Source: BNXB01 sp031556375 (lineage in GTDB: Bacteria > Bacteroidota > Bacteroidia > Bacteroidales > Azobacteroidaceae). From it: DNA of 64,000 bases. The stretch is from assembly GCA_031556375.1 (NCBI GenBank), contig JAVBTA010000029.1:51913-115912 (forward strand), in the 5' to 3' direction. The notes under the pieces were generated by a model. It was not told the origin of the DNA. It was given only the letters and a program-made list of their open reading frames with translations, and did not search any database. The number at the start of each line of letters is the position of its first letter. Positions within the stretch are counted from its first letter, which is position 1. Of the stretch, positions 42,645-54,200 are shown in pieces. The translations under genes were made by a program, and so were the position numbers.

Positions 42645-45600
42645 ATGAAAACAATGAAAATTGGATTTTATTACATTTTGATGTGTATCATCTTTCTTTT
42701 CAGTGCTGTTCCAATGAATTCATTTGCAAATGAAAATGAATCGCAACAACAGCCAATTACAGTAAAAGGAACGGTGATCGACACATCAGGAGAACCTCTC
42801 ATTGGAGTCAGTGTCACAATTAAAGGCACTAGTGTTGGCGTAGCAACAGATATCAATGGAAAATATTCCATAAATGCACCAAATGGCGACGCCGTCATTG
42901 CATTTAACTATTTAGGTTATGCATACCAGGAAGTAAAGCTAGAAAGACGTACCGTGATTGACATTACAATGGAAGAAGATGCTCAGATGCTTGATGAAGT
43001 AGTTGTAGTCGGTTACGGTACTCAAAAGAAAGGTAGCATGACAGGATCGGTATCTACTGTAGGCGCTGAGAAAATTGCGAATCGTCCCGTGATGAACTTA
43101 AGCACAACTCTGGGTGGTACAGCCCCTGGGGTAAACGTAACACAAGGACGAGGAAATCCCGGAGACGAGAATGTGGCTATACGCGTTCGTGGTACGGGCT
43201 CGTTCAACAACAGTGCTCCGTTGATTCTTGTGGATGGAGTTGTTGCTGATATGGTTCCTTTGAATTCAGATGACGTTGAAAGCATTTCTATTCTGAAAGA
43301 TGCGTCTTCAGCCGCTATCTACGGTTCAAGAGCAGCCAACGGAGTTATTCTGGTAACAACAAAGAAAGGTAAAGCTAACGAAGCTCCAAAAGTAACATTC
43401 TCTGCTTTATACGCAAGAGAACAAGCCGTTACTGATTTGAAGTTTATGTCAAGTACTGCAGACTTTATGGAATTACATAATATTGCTAAAGTAAATGCCA
43501 ATCCGACGACAACATCTCCGGATTATTCATACGAAACGATCAATGAATGGCGCGCTGCTAACGCAAATCCAAACGGCATGTACACTAACCCGGTGACAGG
43601 ACAATCCATCCCTAACTGGTTAGCTTATCCAAATACGGATTGGGCTCAGATCCTATTCCAACCGGAATATTATCAAAGATATGGTGTTTCTGTTTCAGGA
43701 GGCAGTAAAACGTCTTCTTACCTGTTGTCCCTCGGTTATCAAAACAATCCGGGAACACTGAAAAATACAGGGATGCAACGTTATAATGTACGTGCGAACG
43801 TTGAGACAAAAATTGCAGATTTCATCAATTTCGGTACTCAGACTTATGCTACAAAAGAATTTAAAGAACCAGGTAATACAGACATGACTTACCTGTTGCA
43901 GGCTTTCCCCGGCATGACTCCTATTTATCAAGGGAAATACGGTGCCAGTGAAGATCCTAATACGACACAGAAAGACAATATATTACAACAGGTTGCTTAT
44001 AATGGTGGTATGAGGAATTATAGCCGTATCAATACAACATGGTATGCTAATGTCGATATCTGGGACGGTCTTGTCGGAGAAGCAAAATTCAACTATAGTG
44101 AATATATGCGTGAGGATGAAACCTATGCTCAAAACTTACCAAGATACAGCTTCCGTGAAAGTTTTGATACACCAAAAGAAGGAGTCGGCAACTTAGAACA
44201 AGCTACAACTTCACGGTATTCCTACGGTTCAAACAGCTATACTGCAAACTTATTGTTAAGATACGCCCGTACATTCGGAAAACACGACATCGGTGGTTTA
44301 TTAGGTTATGAACAATACCGTTACCAAAGCAGTGGTTTCAGATTAACTGTAAAAGGATTACTGGATTGGAGTATTACAGACATAAACTCCGGAAGTACAA
44401 TGGATAGTTTCGGCTCTGACGATAACAAAAAAAATGATGCAAAATCAGCATACGCAATGTTATCCTATTTTGGCCGTATAAACTATGCTTATGATAGTAA
44501 ATATCTTTTTGAAGCCAATTTCCGCTCAGATGCTTCTTCAAAATTTGCACCGGGACATAGAGGGAATCTCTTCCCTTCATTTTCGGCCGGATGGCGTATG
44601 AGCGAAGAGGCGTTCTTTGAACCGGTAAAACCTTATGTTAATTATTTGAAACTGAGGGCATCGTACGGTACATTAGGGAACACAGTCGGAGGTAACTACG
44701 ATTGGCAAACTCTTTATCAGAAAGTAAATAACGTATTCAACGAACAGGTTGCAAATGGGGTGATACAACAAACCATCCAGAACTTGTCCTTATCATGGGA
44801 AAAATTAACAACCTATAACGTAGCTCTTGAGGCCAACTTCCTGAAACAACGCCTGAATACGGAAATAGAGTTATATTCCCGCAGAACATCAGATATCCTT
44901 AACCCTGCGATTATCTATCAGACAATGGGTAATATAACAGCCCCGATGTCAAACACAGCCTCTATGGACAACAATGGTATTGATCTTACTGTAGGATGGA
45001 ATGATAAGGTTGGTGATTTCAGATACGGCATTAGTGCAAATCTGAATTATAATACTAATGAAGTCACAAAATTCAAAGGGCAGTTAAAATATGAAGCAGA
45101 TCCGAATACTCTTGATATCTGGGGTAATCCTACATGGCGTTATACTAACCTGGCAGACGTTTCTACAGCTCCCAATACAGACAGACGTCGGGTAGAAGGT
45201 CATATGCTCGACGAATGGTACCTGCGCAAACCATATTCAGGAACAGGCACTTACACTAATGCCGATGGTTCTGTAAATCCAAATGGAGGGCCAAAAGACG
45301 GGATGATACGTACTAAAGCTGATTTGGATTGGGTAAGATCTATGATCGCCGCCGGATATTCATTCAACAATAACACTGTAGGAGCCGGAGCTGCTAATAT
45401 ATGGTACGGACAAATGATTATGGCTGATATCAATGGTGACGGAAAGTATGGTAATGACGACGACCGGGAATTTACGGGCAAATCCACCACACCTAAGTTC
45501 ACCTTTGGTTTGAACCTGACTGCTGAATGGAAAGGAATAGATCTTAGTATGCTTTGGGCTGGACGGGTAGGCTCTTATCATTATATCAATGACCGTGGAG

Positions 45601-46025
45601 CAAACGGTTCTATCCTGGCCAACACCGGAGATGGAATTCCGGCCGATGCATGGAGCAAGTATTATTTCTATGATGCAACGAAGTCGCATACTGATGCCGG
45701 TTACGATCCGGCTAATGACCCGGGTGCAAATATTAATGCCAAATACCCTCGCTTATTGTCATCCAGCTCTATCATGACATCAAATACGTTCTATCTATAC
45801 AATACATCATTTTTGAAACTGAAATCTTTGCAAATCGGTTATACATTCCCTAAAAAATGGATGAATGCCGCAAAAATCAGTAACCTGCGTGTTTTCGTAT
45901 CCGGAGAAAACTTATTGACGTTCAAGAAAAGTGATTTCCCTGGAGTTGATCCTGAATTGGGAAGTGATTTGATTGTTTATCCGATTGCGAGACTATTTTC
46001 AGGCGGTTTATCTCTTACTTTTTAA
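42645..46025 (+). CDS. susC: SusC-like TonB-dependent outer-membrane transporter
   Basis: This 1126-residue protein has a signal peptide (to about 28), a carboxypeptidase-D-like regulatory domain (GTVIDTSGEPLIGVSVTIKG, about 42-115), the TonB-box region (MLDEVVVVGYGTQKKGSMTG), a plug domain (IRVRGTGSFNNSAPLILVDG) and a C-terminal beta-barrel ending LFSGGLSLTF. It imports oligosaccharides with the SusD lid encoded 10 bases downstream. A weak -7-like AACCTTTG lies at about 42563-42570. Regulated, by context, by the HTCS at 35.8 kb. Confidence 0.96.
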   Translation: MKTMKIGFYYILMCIIFLFSAVPMNSFANENESQQQPITVKGTVIDTSGEPLIGVSVTIKGTSVGVATDINGKYSINAPNGDAVIAFNYLGYAYQEVKLERRTVIDITMEEDAQMLDEVVVVGYGTQKKGSMTGSVSTVGAEKIANRPVMNLSTTLGGTAPGVNVTQGRGNPGDENVAIRVRGTGSFNNSAPLILVDGVVADMVPLNSDDVESISILKDASSAAIYGSRAANGVILVTTKKGKANEAPKVTFSALYAREQAVTDLKFMSSTADFMELHNIAKVNANPTTTSPDYSYETINEWRAANANPNGMYTNPVTGQSIPNWLAYPNTDWAQILFQPEYYQRYGVSVSGGSKTSSYLLSLGYQNNPGTLKNTGMQRYNVRANVETKIADFINFGTQTYATKEFKEPGNTDMTYLLQAFPGMTPIYQGKYGASEDPNTTQKDNILQQVAYNGGMRNYSRINTTWYANVDIWDGLVGEAKFNYSEYMREDETYAQNLPRYSFRESFDTPKEGVGNLEQATTSRYSYGSNSYTANLLLRYARTFGKHDIGGLLGYEQYRYQSSGFRLTVKGLLDWSITDINSGSTMDSFGSDDNKKNDAKSAYAMLSYFGRINYAYDSKYLFEANFRSDASSKFAPGHRGNLFPSFSAGWRMSEEAFFEPVKPYVNYLKLRASYGTLGNTVGGNYDWQTLYQKVNNVFNEQVANGVIQQTIQNLSLSWEKLTTYNVALEANFLKQRLNTEIELYSRRTSDILNPAIIYQTMGNITAPMSNTASMDNNGIDLTVGWNDKVGDFRYGISANLNYNTNEVTKFKGQLKYEADPNTLDIWGNPTWRYTNLADVSTAPNTDRRRVEGHMLDEWYLRKPYSGTGTYTNADGSVNPNGGPKDGMIRTKADLDWVRSMIAAGYSFNNNTVGAGAANIWYGQMIMADINGDGKYGNDDDREFTGKSTTPKFTFGLNLTAEWKGIDLSMLWAGRVGSYHYINDRGANGSILANTGDGIPADAWSKYYFYDATKSHTDAGYDPANDPGANINAKYPRLLSSSSIMTSNTFYLYNTSFLKLKSLQIGYTFPKKWMNAAKISNLRVFVSGENLLTFKKSDFPGVDPELGSDLIVYPIARLFSGGLSLTF

Positions 46026-46035
46026 TTGATTTAAT

Positions 46036-47928
46036 ATGAAAAAAATATTATATTCTTTAGCAACAATCTGTATACTGGGCAGTATGCCTGCATGTACGGA
46101 TATATTAGATACAGCTCCAAACGACAAGATTTCGTCCAGCACAATGTGGACCACCGAGGAGCTGGTCGATCAGGGAGTTATTGGTGTTTACTATTCTTTA
46201 CAACGTCCCGTAAAAAGTGATGGAATCATTGGAGCCAGCACTAATATCGGATACTATGGATATGAAGCTTTTGGAATGACAGGACAAGGAGAATATAACC
46301 TGGGGAACCTGTTCTCAAGCGCCGTTAAACCAAATTTAACCTATTTTTCTTTTCATTGGAAATGGTGTTATGACGGTATTCACCGGGCAAATGATGCTAT
46401 CGCTCACATTCCGGGTGCGCCAATCAACGAACAAAAGAAAAATCGTTTAGTAGCTGAATGTAAAGTTTTACGCGCATTCTTCTACACACGTTTAAATGAA
46501 TTGTATGGTCGGGATGGTCTGGGCGTGCCTATTTATACCGAGCCTGTCGACCCGGCTGACTGTAACAAAGGACAAAGTCCTGAAGCCGACGTATGGGCTT
46601 TAATTGTCCAGGATTTGACTGATGCTATTAACGAACCGTCTATGCCGAATAACCAAATCAACGGCGAAGGAAGAGCCAGTAAAGGTGCTGCATACGCTTT
46701 GAGAGGTAGAGCTTACCTGGTAACAAAAGAATATGAGAAAGCTACTGCCGATTTCGCAAAAGTAGGAGAATGTGGCTATAGCCTATATCCTAACTACAAG
46801 CAATTGTTCAAAGTTGCACAAGAAAGGTGTCAGGAAATGATTCTTAGTGTACAATATATTGAAGAGCCAACAGGTTATGGTACCGGATTACAAAAATATT
46901 GTGCCGCATTCCAACAAGGGTCTAAAGATTCCCGTGGTTGCTGGACTGACTTACAAATTACTCCAGCATTGGTTAATCTTTATGAAGTAATAGTAGACGC
47001 CAATACTGTAAAACCTTTCAACTGGTCTGATTATCTCCCTGAATGGAATGCAATAAGCGCATTAGGAACCGCTAATCGGAAAGCATTTTTCATCCGTGAC
47101 CAAAAAGTCAATGGAACCGAAGTTCACTCTACAATTACAACTGTAATTAATACTGAGTTAAATAAATTGAATCCAACAGCCAAGGCATTGTATTTGCCGG
47201 AAGGTAATGAAGCCCGTCTCAAGAAAGCGTACGAAAATCGCGACCCCCGTCTGGCATATAACGTTGTTACTCCTTATGCTGATTTCAAAGGTGTAAATAG
47301 TAACTCTACCGCAGAAGGAATGTATACTTTCAGATTCCCGGTCACAGGAAAGTATTATGCAGACCAGGCAAACGCAGAACCTAATCTGAATAAAAATTTA
47401 CCTGCTACATATTATACTTCCGGAGTTTGTAATGCCCAGGCGGAATTCAAATATATTCACCGTAAATTTGTCGGTGAAGGTCTTGAGTATGCCCGCCGCG
47501 AGCAAAACCCTGTAGATGAGCCTATCATCCGTTATGGTGATGTATTATTGATGTGGGCGGAAGCTTTGGTCGAACTTAATGATCTTAACGGCGCTATGGC
47601 TAAAGTAAAACAAGTCAGGGATCGCGTAGGTATTCCAACAATGGCGACTTATTTTTCTGATCAGACAAAAGCGCGTAATTACGTACGTGATGAACGCCGT
47701 CGTGAATTAGTAGGAGAAGGAATAAACTTCTTCGACGAAATGCGTTGGAAAACCATCAAAGAGACTAAGTTTAGCGAGAAGGTCGCTCAACATGCATGGG
47801 GAGGAACCGAAAGTACCGGAGGTACTACTTACGAATGGATCGGGGATCAATGGTATACATGGCCTGTTCCTAAAGGAGAAACGGAATTGAATCCAAACCT
47901 AAAACGTACTCCAGGTTGGGAATATTAA
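46036..47928 (+). CDS. susD: SusD-like surface glycan-binding lipoprotein
   Basis: This 630-residue protein has a lipoprotein signal (LATICILGSMPAC, Cys about 20) followed by TDILDTAPNDKISSSTMW, the classic SusD start. TPR-like segments (AECKVLRAFFYTRLNELYGR; AAYALRGRAYLVTKEYEKAT) and the C-terminal RYGDVLLMWAEALVELND and RRRELVGEGINFFDEMRW complete the RagB/SusD fold. It binds glycan and acts as the lid of the SusC transporter. The sugar bound cannot be told from sequence. Confidence 0.96.
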   Translation: MKKILYSLATICILGSMPACTDILDTAPNDKISSSTMWTTEELVDQGVIGVYYSLQRPVKSDGIIGASTNIGYYGYEAFGMTGQGEYNLGNLFSSAVKPNLTYFSFHWKWCYDGIHRANDAIAHIPGAPINEQKKNRLVAECKVLRAFFYTRLNELYGRDGLGVPIYTEPVDPADCNKGQSPEADVWALIVQDLTDAINEPSMPNNQINGEGRASKGAAYALRGRAYLVTKEYEKATADFAKVGECGYSLYPNYKQLFKVAQERCQEMILSVQYIEEPTGYGTGLQKYCAAFQQGSKDSRGCWTDLQITPALVNLYEVIVDANTVKPFNWSDYLPEWNAISALGTANRKAFFIRDQKVNGTEVHSTITTVINTELNKLNPTAKALYLPEGNEARLKKAYENRDPRLAYNVVTPYADFKGVNSNSTAEGMYTFRFPVTGKYYADQANAEPNLNKNLPATYYTSGVCNAQAEFKYIHRKFVGEGLEYARREQNPVDEPIIRYGDVLLMWAEALVELNDLNGAMAKVKQVRDRVGIPTMATYFSDQTKARNYVRDERRRELVGEGINFFDEMRWKTIKETKFSEKVAQHAWGGTESTGGTTYEWIGDQWYTWPVPKGETELNPNLKRTPGWEY

Positions 47929-47951
47929 TCCAATTAATTGATTACACAGTG

Positions 47952-47982
47952 AAAAGCAGTCTCATTTTGGGGCTGCTTTTTC
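47952..47982 (+). terminator. Intrinsic terminator after susD
   Basis: AAAAGCAGTCTC and GGGGCTGCTTTT pair (12 bp with two G-T) around ATTTT, then a T run. It ends the susCD transcript 24 bases after susD. Confidence 0.8.
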
Positions 47983-48042
47983 TATTTTGACGGGATTCAG
48001 CCTAATTGATTAAGTCAAACCGATGAAAATCTAAAGTCACAA

Positions 48043-49455
48043 TCAAAACTTGATGATTTTTTTTAATATTACACTCAAATACGCCTGATAAACATTTGGG
48101 ATACCGTATCCATACTGTGAATCCGGAGATTGATAGTGATCGGAATTTTCTCTCAACAAATCAATTATCTGTTCACTGGTATAATCAGGTAATGCCTGCC
48201 ACAAACAGGCTCCTAATCCGGCCAGAATAGGAGATGAAAAAGACGTTCCATTCGCATATGAATATACGTTTCCGGAAGGATAGACAACTGACACGTTCAT
48301 CCCTTTTGCTACCAGATCCGGCTTCACTCTTTTATCCGCAGTATAGCCCACCGAAGAAAAATATGCAATTTCTTTCTGAGAATCGACACTTCCGACAGTA
48401 ACAACACCTTCCGCATCTCCGGGAAAAGAGATTGCTCCCCATTCCTTATTTCCCTCATTACCAGCGGAAACAAACACCAACATCCCTTTTTTTGAGGCAA
48501 TAGATGCAGCTTTTGATATTTGCGCCGTTTTTCCATCCAGGTCGGTAAGGGCATTACCCATAGAAGGAGTATCGTACATCGTATAACCTAAAGATGAGTT
48601 CACAACATCGACTCCAAGGCTATCTGCATATTCAATTCCTGCGACCCAGTAGTCTTCTTCGACAGCATACTCCTCTCCCGGTACTTCCGTTTGGATTAAG
48701 TAATACGATGCATCTGGCGCTGTACCGACCATTTCTCCAGGCTTATTCGCGAGCATACAGGAAAGTACCTTTGTCCCGTGTTCTTCATCTTCTGAAGACG
48801 ACAATTCAATATAATGTGTAAAATTACGATAACCCAGGATCTGATCCGGATTGAAAAAATCCATTCTACTCACACCCGTAAAAGAAGCATCAATAACCGC
48901 AACAGTCATGCCTTCACCTTTAAAACCGACTGCATGTAAAAAATCACCGTTATTCATATGAATCTGATCATACGCAGCTCCATAGTAAAAAGCATCTACC
49001 GGAGCGGAAGAAACCGGTTCCATTCGATCTCCTGAAAATTTTTGATTATTATCTTTTTCGGACAAAGGTTCCCCAATCCAAACCCAATTTACTGAATTCA
49101 CAAATGGCAATGCCTTGACAGAATCTATCATTATACTATCAGGTAAATAAACCACTACGGTATTTAACCATTTGCTTATAGCTTTTATCTTAGCTCCCTC
49201 TTTTTGTATTGCAGATAAATATTCAGGATCGATAGGTAAATCAGTAGTATCAACACGTAAACCTTGCTTTAGCCTCCGGTCAATAGCCTTTTGAGATAAA
49301 AACTCTTCCGGTTTGACGACCGAATATGGAGGATTTCCTTTGTCTTTCAGGGTTAGACGAAACATGTACCCCAATTCACTCTCCCGGGAAAAAGCAGAAA
49401 AGTGAATGACGAAAATAAAGAAAATGAAAAAAATAAAAAAATTAATACGCTGCAT
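48043..49455 (-). CDS. Subtilisin-like (S8) serine peptidase, exported
   Basis: A protein of about 470 residues from the ATG at 49455, which has AAAGG eight bases before it and starts the signal peptide (RINFFIFFIFFIFVIHFSAF); a frame ATG at 49503 is less likely. A prodomain (about 30-150) contains FLSQKAIDRRLKQGLRVD, an I9-like segment found in Bacteroidetes subtilases. The catalytic triad is Asp in VAVIDASFTG, His in EEHGTKVLSC and Ser in GTSFSSPILAGL, with the oxyanion Asn in VSAGNEGN. No T9SS C-terminal signal is seen. Last gene in the leftward cluster after ispF. Confidence 0.9.
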   Translation of the reverse strand: MQRINFFIFFIFFIFVIHFSAFSRESELGYMFRLTLKDKGNPPYSVVKPEEFLSQKAIDRRLKQGLRVDTTDLPIDPEYLSAIQKEGAKIKAISKWLNTVVVYLPDSIMIDSVKALPFVNSVNWVWIGEPLSEKDNNQKFSGDRMEPVSSAPVDAFYYGAAYDQIHMNNGDFLHAVGFKGEGMTVAVIDASFTGVSRMDFFNPDQILGYRNFTHYIELSSSEDEEHGTKVLSCMLANKPGEMVGTAPDASYYLIQTEVPGEEYAVEEDYWVAGIEYADSLGVDVVNSSLGYTMYDTPSMGNALTDLDGKTAQISKAASIASKKGMLVFVSAGNEGNKEWGAISFPGDAEGVVTVGSVDSQKEIAYFSSVGYTADKRVKPDLVAKGMNVSVVYPSGNVYSYANGTSFSSPILAGLGACLWQALPDYTSEQIIDLLRENSDHYQSPDSQYGYGIPNVYQAYLSVILKKIIKF

Positions 49456-49518
49456 CTTTTTACCTTTGAGGAACAAAGATATAATAAAATGACGATTAAA
49501 CAATATTGAGAATATTTT

Positions 49519-50001
49519 CTAAGACTTAAATATCAAGGCAGTAGCATAAGCTACGATTCCTTCTTCCCTCCCTACATACCCCATTTTTTCGGAAGTAGTG
49601 GCTTTTATGGAGATATCTCCCGGATCGACACGCATCACTTCCGCCAAACAAAACTTCATTTGAGGAATATACGGATTTAGTTTCGGACGTTCGGCACATA
49701 CGGTAACATCAATATTCCCTAATTCATAACCTTTACTACGAATCAGATCCATTGTACGGCGTAATAGTATTTTACTATCTATATCTTTAAATTCCTGACC
49801 GGTATCCGGGAATTGGAAACCTATGTCACGTAAATCAGCAGCTCCAAGTAAGGCATCACAGATGGCGTGAATCAGAACATCCGCATCTGAGTGTCCATCC
49901 AGGCCTCGTTCATGCTGAAGCTGGATTCCACCCATCCAAAGCGCACGTCCTTCGGCAAAACGATGCACATCGAACCCAAAGCCAACTCTGATTTTCTGCA
50001 T
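49519..50001 (-). CDS. ispF: 2-C-methyl-D-erythritol 2,4-cyclodiphosphate synthase
   Basis: This 160-residue MEP-pathway enzyme cyclises CDP-ME 2-phosphate. Signatures are GFDVHRFAEGRALWMGG (metal Asp/His at 10-12 or so), LDGHSDADVLIHAICDALLG (about 34-53) and the C-terminal ATTSEKMGYVGREEGI. Full length. It begins immediately after the porV stop, so the isoprenoid gene is embedded in the T9SS cluster, the same arrangement as in Porphyromonas gingivalis. Confidence 0.96.
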   Translation of the reverse strand: MQKIRVGFGFDVHRFAEGRALWMGGIQLQHERGLDGHSDADVLIHAICDALLGAADLRDIGFQFPDTGQEFKDIDSKILLRRTMDLIRSKGYELGNIDVTVCAERPKLNPYIPQMKFCLAEVMRVDPGDISIKATTSEKMGYVGREEGIVAYATALIFKS

Positions 50002-51180
50002 TTATTTCAACAGGTTTTTCAATCCATCCATATCGAAACTCAAGCTGAAACGGAGAGTCTGGTCCAATGGATTGGAAGGAACTGTAGAGATCAGGTAAGC
50101 CACGTCAAGACTAAATACATTCATTTTGAATCCGGCTCCCAATGAAAAGTACTGACGGTTTCCCTTATTAGGGCTTTCATAAAAATATCCACCACGAACA
50201 AAAAATTGTTGATTGTATGCATATTCAACCCCACCGGACCACATAATTTCTTGAAATTCTTCTTTGGCACCACCAGGAGCATCAGTAAATGAATTAAAGA
50301 TACCGGTAATCGGCGACATATCATTATAATCCTGAATCGCTTTCTGGCGTTCTTCTTCATCATCATAAGTACGGGTATACGGGCTTGACGGAACCAGATA
50401 TTTATTCAAATCAAGGTTAAATGCAATCGTATTATAATCATCCAACGGATAAAGCAAGGATCCCCCTATACGTAAGTTCGTAGGAATAAAGTTAGACGTA
50501 TTCCCATTGTCATAAGAAACTTTGTTACCGATATTTGAGATATTGAATCCTAAACCAAGTAACGACTCACTATTCCCTACCATAATATACTTATTCCAGT
50601 ATCCGGCTACATCAGCGGCAAAAGATGTTCCCGGAACGAAATCCTCCTCCACTCCGGCTCCAAGATCCGAATAGATAAAACGGAAATTAACCGCACCGGA
50701 AAATGTCTCAGTCAGTTTCAGTGAATATCCGACATCAAGCGACATTTCGTACGGACTGGCCTGACCATAACTCACGGGATTTATAGGGTCCGGACCCGTA
50801 AGATCGATTTTACCGAGGGAGAAATATCTCAAAGACGCACCAATAGCATGTCTGTCTGAATCTCCTAATTTATAATATCCTGATAGATAAGCTAAATCAA
50901 TATCATTTACCAAACTTCTCAACCATGGAGTATATGACAATCCGATTCCTGCTTTACTGTATGCAAATGCATATTTTGCCGGGTTCCAGAATTGAGAAAA
51001 AATATCCGGATCGGTAGCAGCCCCCACATCTCCCATACCACCTCCACGGGCATCCGGAGCAATTGTAAGAGACGGAACACCAACAATAAGCGGGTCAAAA
51101 TCTTTTTTTCCCTGAGCTTTCACTATTACCGGTAAACATACCAAAGCACAAATTATTGAAATGATTCTAAATTTATTCAT
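50002..51180 (-). CDS. porV: PorV/LptO, outer-membrane barrel of the type IX secretion system
   Basis: This 392-residue protein has a signal peptide ending VKAQG and a FadL/PorV-type barrel: VPSLTIAPDARGGGMGDVGA (about 35-54), FWNPAKYAFAYSKAGIGLSY, and the C-terminal strand FSLSFDMDGLKNLLK. PorV is known to carry T9SS cargo to the PorU sortase at the cell surface. It follows porU in the same direction with a 57-base gap and abuts ispF. Confidence 0.92.
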   Translation of the reverse strand: MNKFRIISIICALVCLPVIVKAQGKKDFDPLIVGVPSLTIAPDARGGGMGDVGAATDPDIFSQFWNPAKYAFAYSKAGIGLSYTPWLRSLVNDIDLAYLSGYYKLGDSDRHAIGASLRYFSLGKIDLTGPDPINPVSYGQASPYEMSLDVGYSLKLTETFSGAVNFRFIYSDLGAGVEEDFVPGTSFAADVAGYWNKYIMVGNSESLLGLGFNISNIGNKVSYDNGNTSNFIPTNLRIGGSLLYPLDDYNTIAFNLDLNKYLVPSSPYTRTYDDEEERQKAIQDYNDMSPITGIFNSFTDAPGGAKEEFQEIMWSGGVEYAYNQQFFVRGGYFYESPNKGNRQYFSLGAGFKMNVFSLDVAYLISTVPSNPLDQTLRFSLSFDMDGLKNLLK

Positions 51181-51237
51181 TCTGTTTATGAAAGTTATTG
51201 ATTCTTACGCTTTGTTATAAACTGAACAACAAGTCTT

Positions 51238-54200
51238 TTATTGTCCAAGTATGATTATTTTTTTCGATTTAGTCGCTTCACTGCTATTACCACAACGGAT
51301 ATCTGCTTTATAGACATAAACTCCGGCTTTCAAAGGCATTCCGCTATTAGTTCTCAAGTCCCATTCTACCGGAAAATCTTTTAACCATGTAGAACTGCCT
51401 GCTACTTTATTTGTCCAGCAGACCCGTCCGGTAAGGTCGTAAACCCTGATAGTCACTTCCAACTGAGCCTCAGGCCTGTCGTGAGATAATACAAAAACAG
51501 TATTCATACGAGCAGGATTGCCGATTGCAGTCAAATCAAACAGCTGAGGTCTCAAATCCTTAACCACAGTAAAATATAAGGAATCTGTACTGGAATTATT
51601 CAACAAGTCCCAAACTTTGAATACCAATGTATGATTTCCTTCCGGCAAAGCTTTTTCATCAGGAATCATAAACTCTACCCGTCCCTCACCCTTAACTTCC
51701 GTAGACGGAGTAAAATAGGAATTTAGGGTAAATGTATGGTTCGGATTATTATTTATACAAATTGAGAGCTCGTGTCCCACACTTCCATTACTGACATTAA
51801 TTCCGTCTTTATCATATACATTCGCTACAAAAAGTGGGGTCTGGTTGACTTTATCTCCATTCTTAAACGATATGGAGTTTAAATACATAGACTGTATTTC
51901 AGGTCCTACTCCGTCATTATCGGAATTATCCGCGGTACCATTCAGGATAAAATCTCTAAATGAACCATGAGCTTCTCTATCGTTTGTTTTGTCGAAAGCA
52001 TAGAAGTTAATCTTTCCGGAATTTTCACTGTAAAAAATATCCAGAGGCACTTTAAATCCGACGGTGAATTCACCGTTTATGACTTCATTGCTTACCGGAG
52101 GATAGATCATGCTCGTGTATTCGTTAAATTGCAGATATTTTCCCTGCTTGTCCGGGTCCAAAGATTTCAACTGTTGTTCACTATCATATATTAACGTCTG
52201 GATATTTCCATTCAGTCCGGTCTGAACATTACCGTTCACATCTACAATTTTACCGGTTATAGTAACATCATCCAACGCCTTAAAAGTTAATTTTTCGCCT
52301 TCTTTAACAGGTTGACCATTAACTGTAAAAACCTGCACATCTAAATCCGGGAAATTCAATCTCAAAGCCGGATCTCCCAATAAAATGTAATTCAATTTAT
52401 TATAATTATCTTTCAAACTATTCTTGGCCAGTCTAAGAACATCTCCTAAACGCAATTTTTTACGGTTTTCCTTACCTAATAAATATCGTAATAACGCGCT
52501 ATTAATATGTGAGTTTTGATATGCATCAACGACTCTCGACGTAGTATATAGGGCAATGGCACCACTTTTTTTATTCAAAAAAGCAGCTTCTCCTGCTGAA
52601 GAATTAATACCATCAAACCATCCGAAATCACAAGTTGCTGTTATCCATAATGGCAAATTCTCAAACGACATCTGATTAACATCTGTCATTGTCAATAAAT
52701 CTTCTGAAGTCCAGGATGTGGAACTTCCATGACCGGTATAATTCAATACGAGAGCTCCATCTTTCAATGCATTCATCATCTTATTTTTTGCATCAGGATA
52801 GGTTTTTTTTCCATTAGAAGTGACCGATTTAAATGCCGGCTCGTATACTTTCTTTATCATAAATTCAGGGTATCCGGATTCAACCCCACTGGCAATCGAA
52901 TCCGCTTGCAAACAATGCAAATAATTGTCTTCGTCAGAATTTCTATCATCCCCGACAAAAACCAGAGAATTTTTCCATGCACCATATCGGGAATTATTCA
53001 TGTACGCAATTACTTTAGTAACCGCGTAATCCGCCTGAGCCATAGAAGATACGGGAAAACGTCCGATTCCCAGATCCAAACTCTCGGATGACGGATTTAT
53101 TCCTTCTTCATCATCCAGAAATCCAAAATAATCATCGGTTCCATAAGACATATGTTCGTTGACAGATTCTTTAAATTGATAAGTAAGCAGGTAATAGTCC
53201 TTTTGTAATTTATTACCCCCCGGAGTTTTAAACCTATTATCAAAAACTCCGTCTCCAAAAAATAAAAGATATTTTGGTTTATCCTGCTCAGTAGTACCCC
53301 GATCATAAAACATCTTCATAAAACGGCGATAAGCTGTTGCGTCGGGAATACCCGAAGAAAATTCATTAAAAATCAGATCGGCTTGTACTACGGTAACATG
53401 AAGTCCGGATTTTTCACGGTGAGCCTTAGCCAGAGTTTCAGCCTGTATTAAAAATTTTTCAGGAGCCAAAATAACCATGTCGGTTTGTTCCAACGCATGT
53501 AGATCCTGAGTCTGTACTTCCCCTAATGATTCAGGAGATTTAAAACTTTTATTTAAATCGACTATTGCAAATTCCCGAAGAGTATTATCGGATTTCACAC
53601 CAAAGCTCAATTGACTACCGGATAAGCTCGTATTTACTTTCCTTGCATCATATGGATCCGTTATATCAAAAACGACATTATTATTCCCTGCATTTTCAAT
53701 ATTAAAACGAACTGAGGCATTCCGACTATTAACACTTCTGAAAAACGGATCATCATTTCCATAAACCTGCAATTTCCGGGTTGTATTTATTCTGATAAAA
53801 TTCAGGAATGCAATAGTCTGGTTTCCAATATCATAAGACACTTTGGCTGCTATCTTTTCAGTCGGATTATCCCACTTCCCTGACGCCTCCCTCATATTTG
53901 CCTTTACATATCCATCTGGGAAATAGGCAGAAACATAAGAACTAACAACTAAATCCTCATTCACATTCAAAATTAAATTTGCTGCAACCGAAGGCCTTGC
54001 CGCAAAAGAAAGCGTAAAATCAGCCCCTGTAATTCCAGGAACATTAAAATCAAATGTCCGTACATTTTTTGTCACAAAACTTTCTCCGAACAATTCCCTA
54101 CCTGTATTTGTGATATAAACAGAATCCAATTCGTATAGAGAATAATCATTATACTCCGTTATCGTAAGATTTGTTTGATCGACAGATGCCTGCGTTTCCA

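Noticed and set aside
45251..45689. Overlapping minus-strand frames inside susC
   Set aside because: They are shadows of the strongly supported SusC reading frame.
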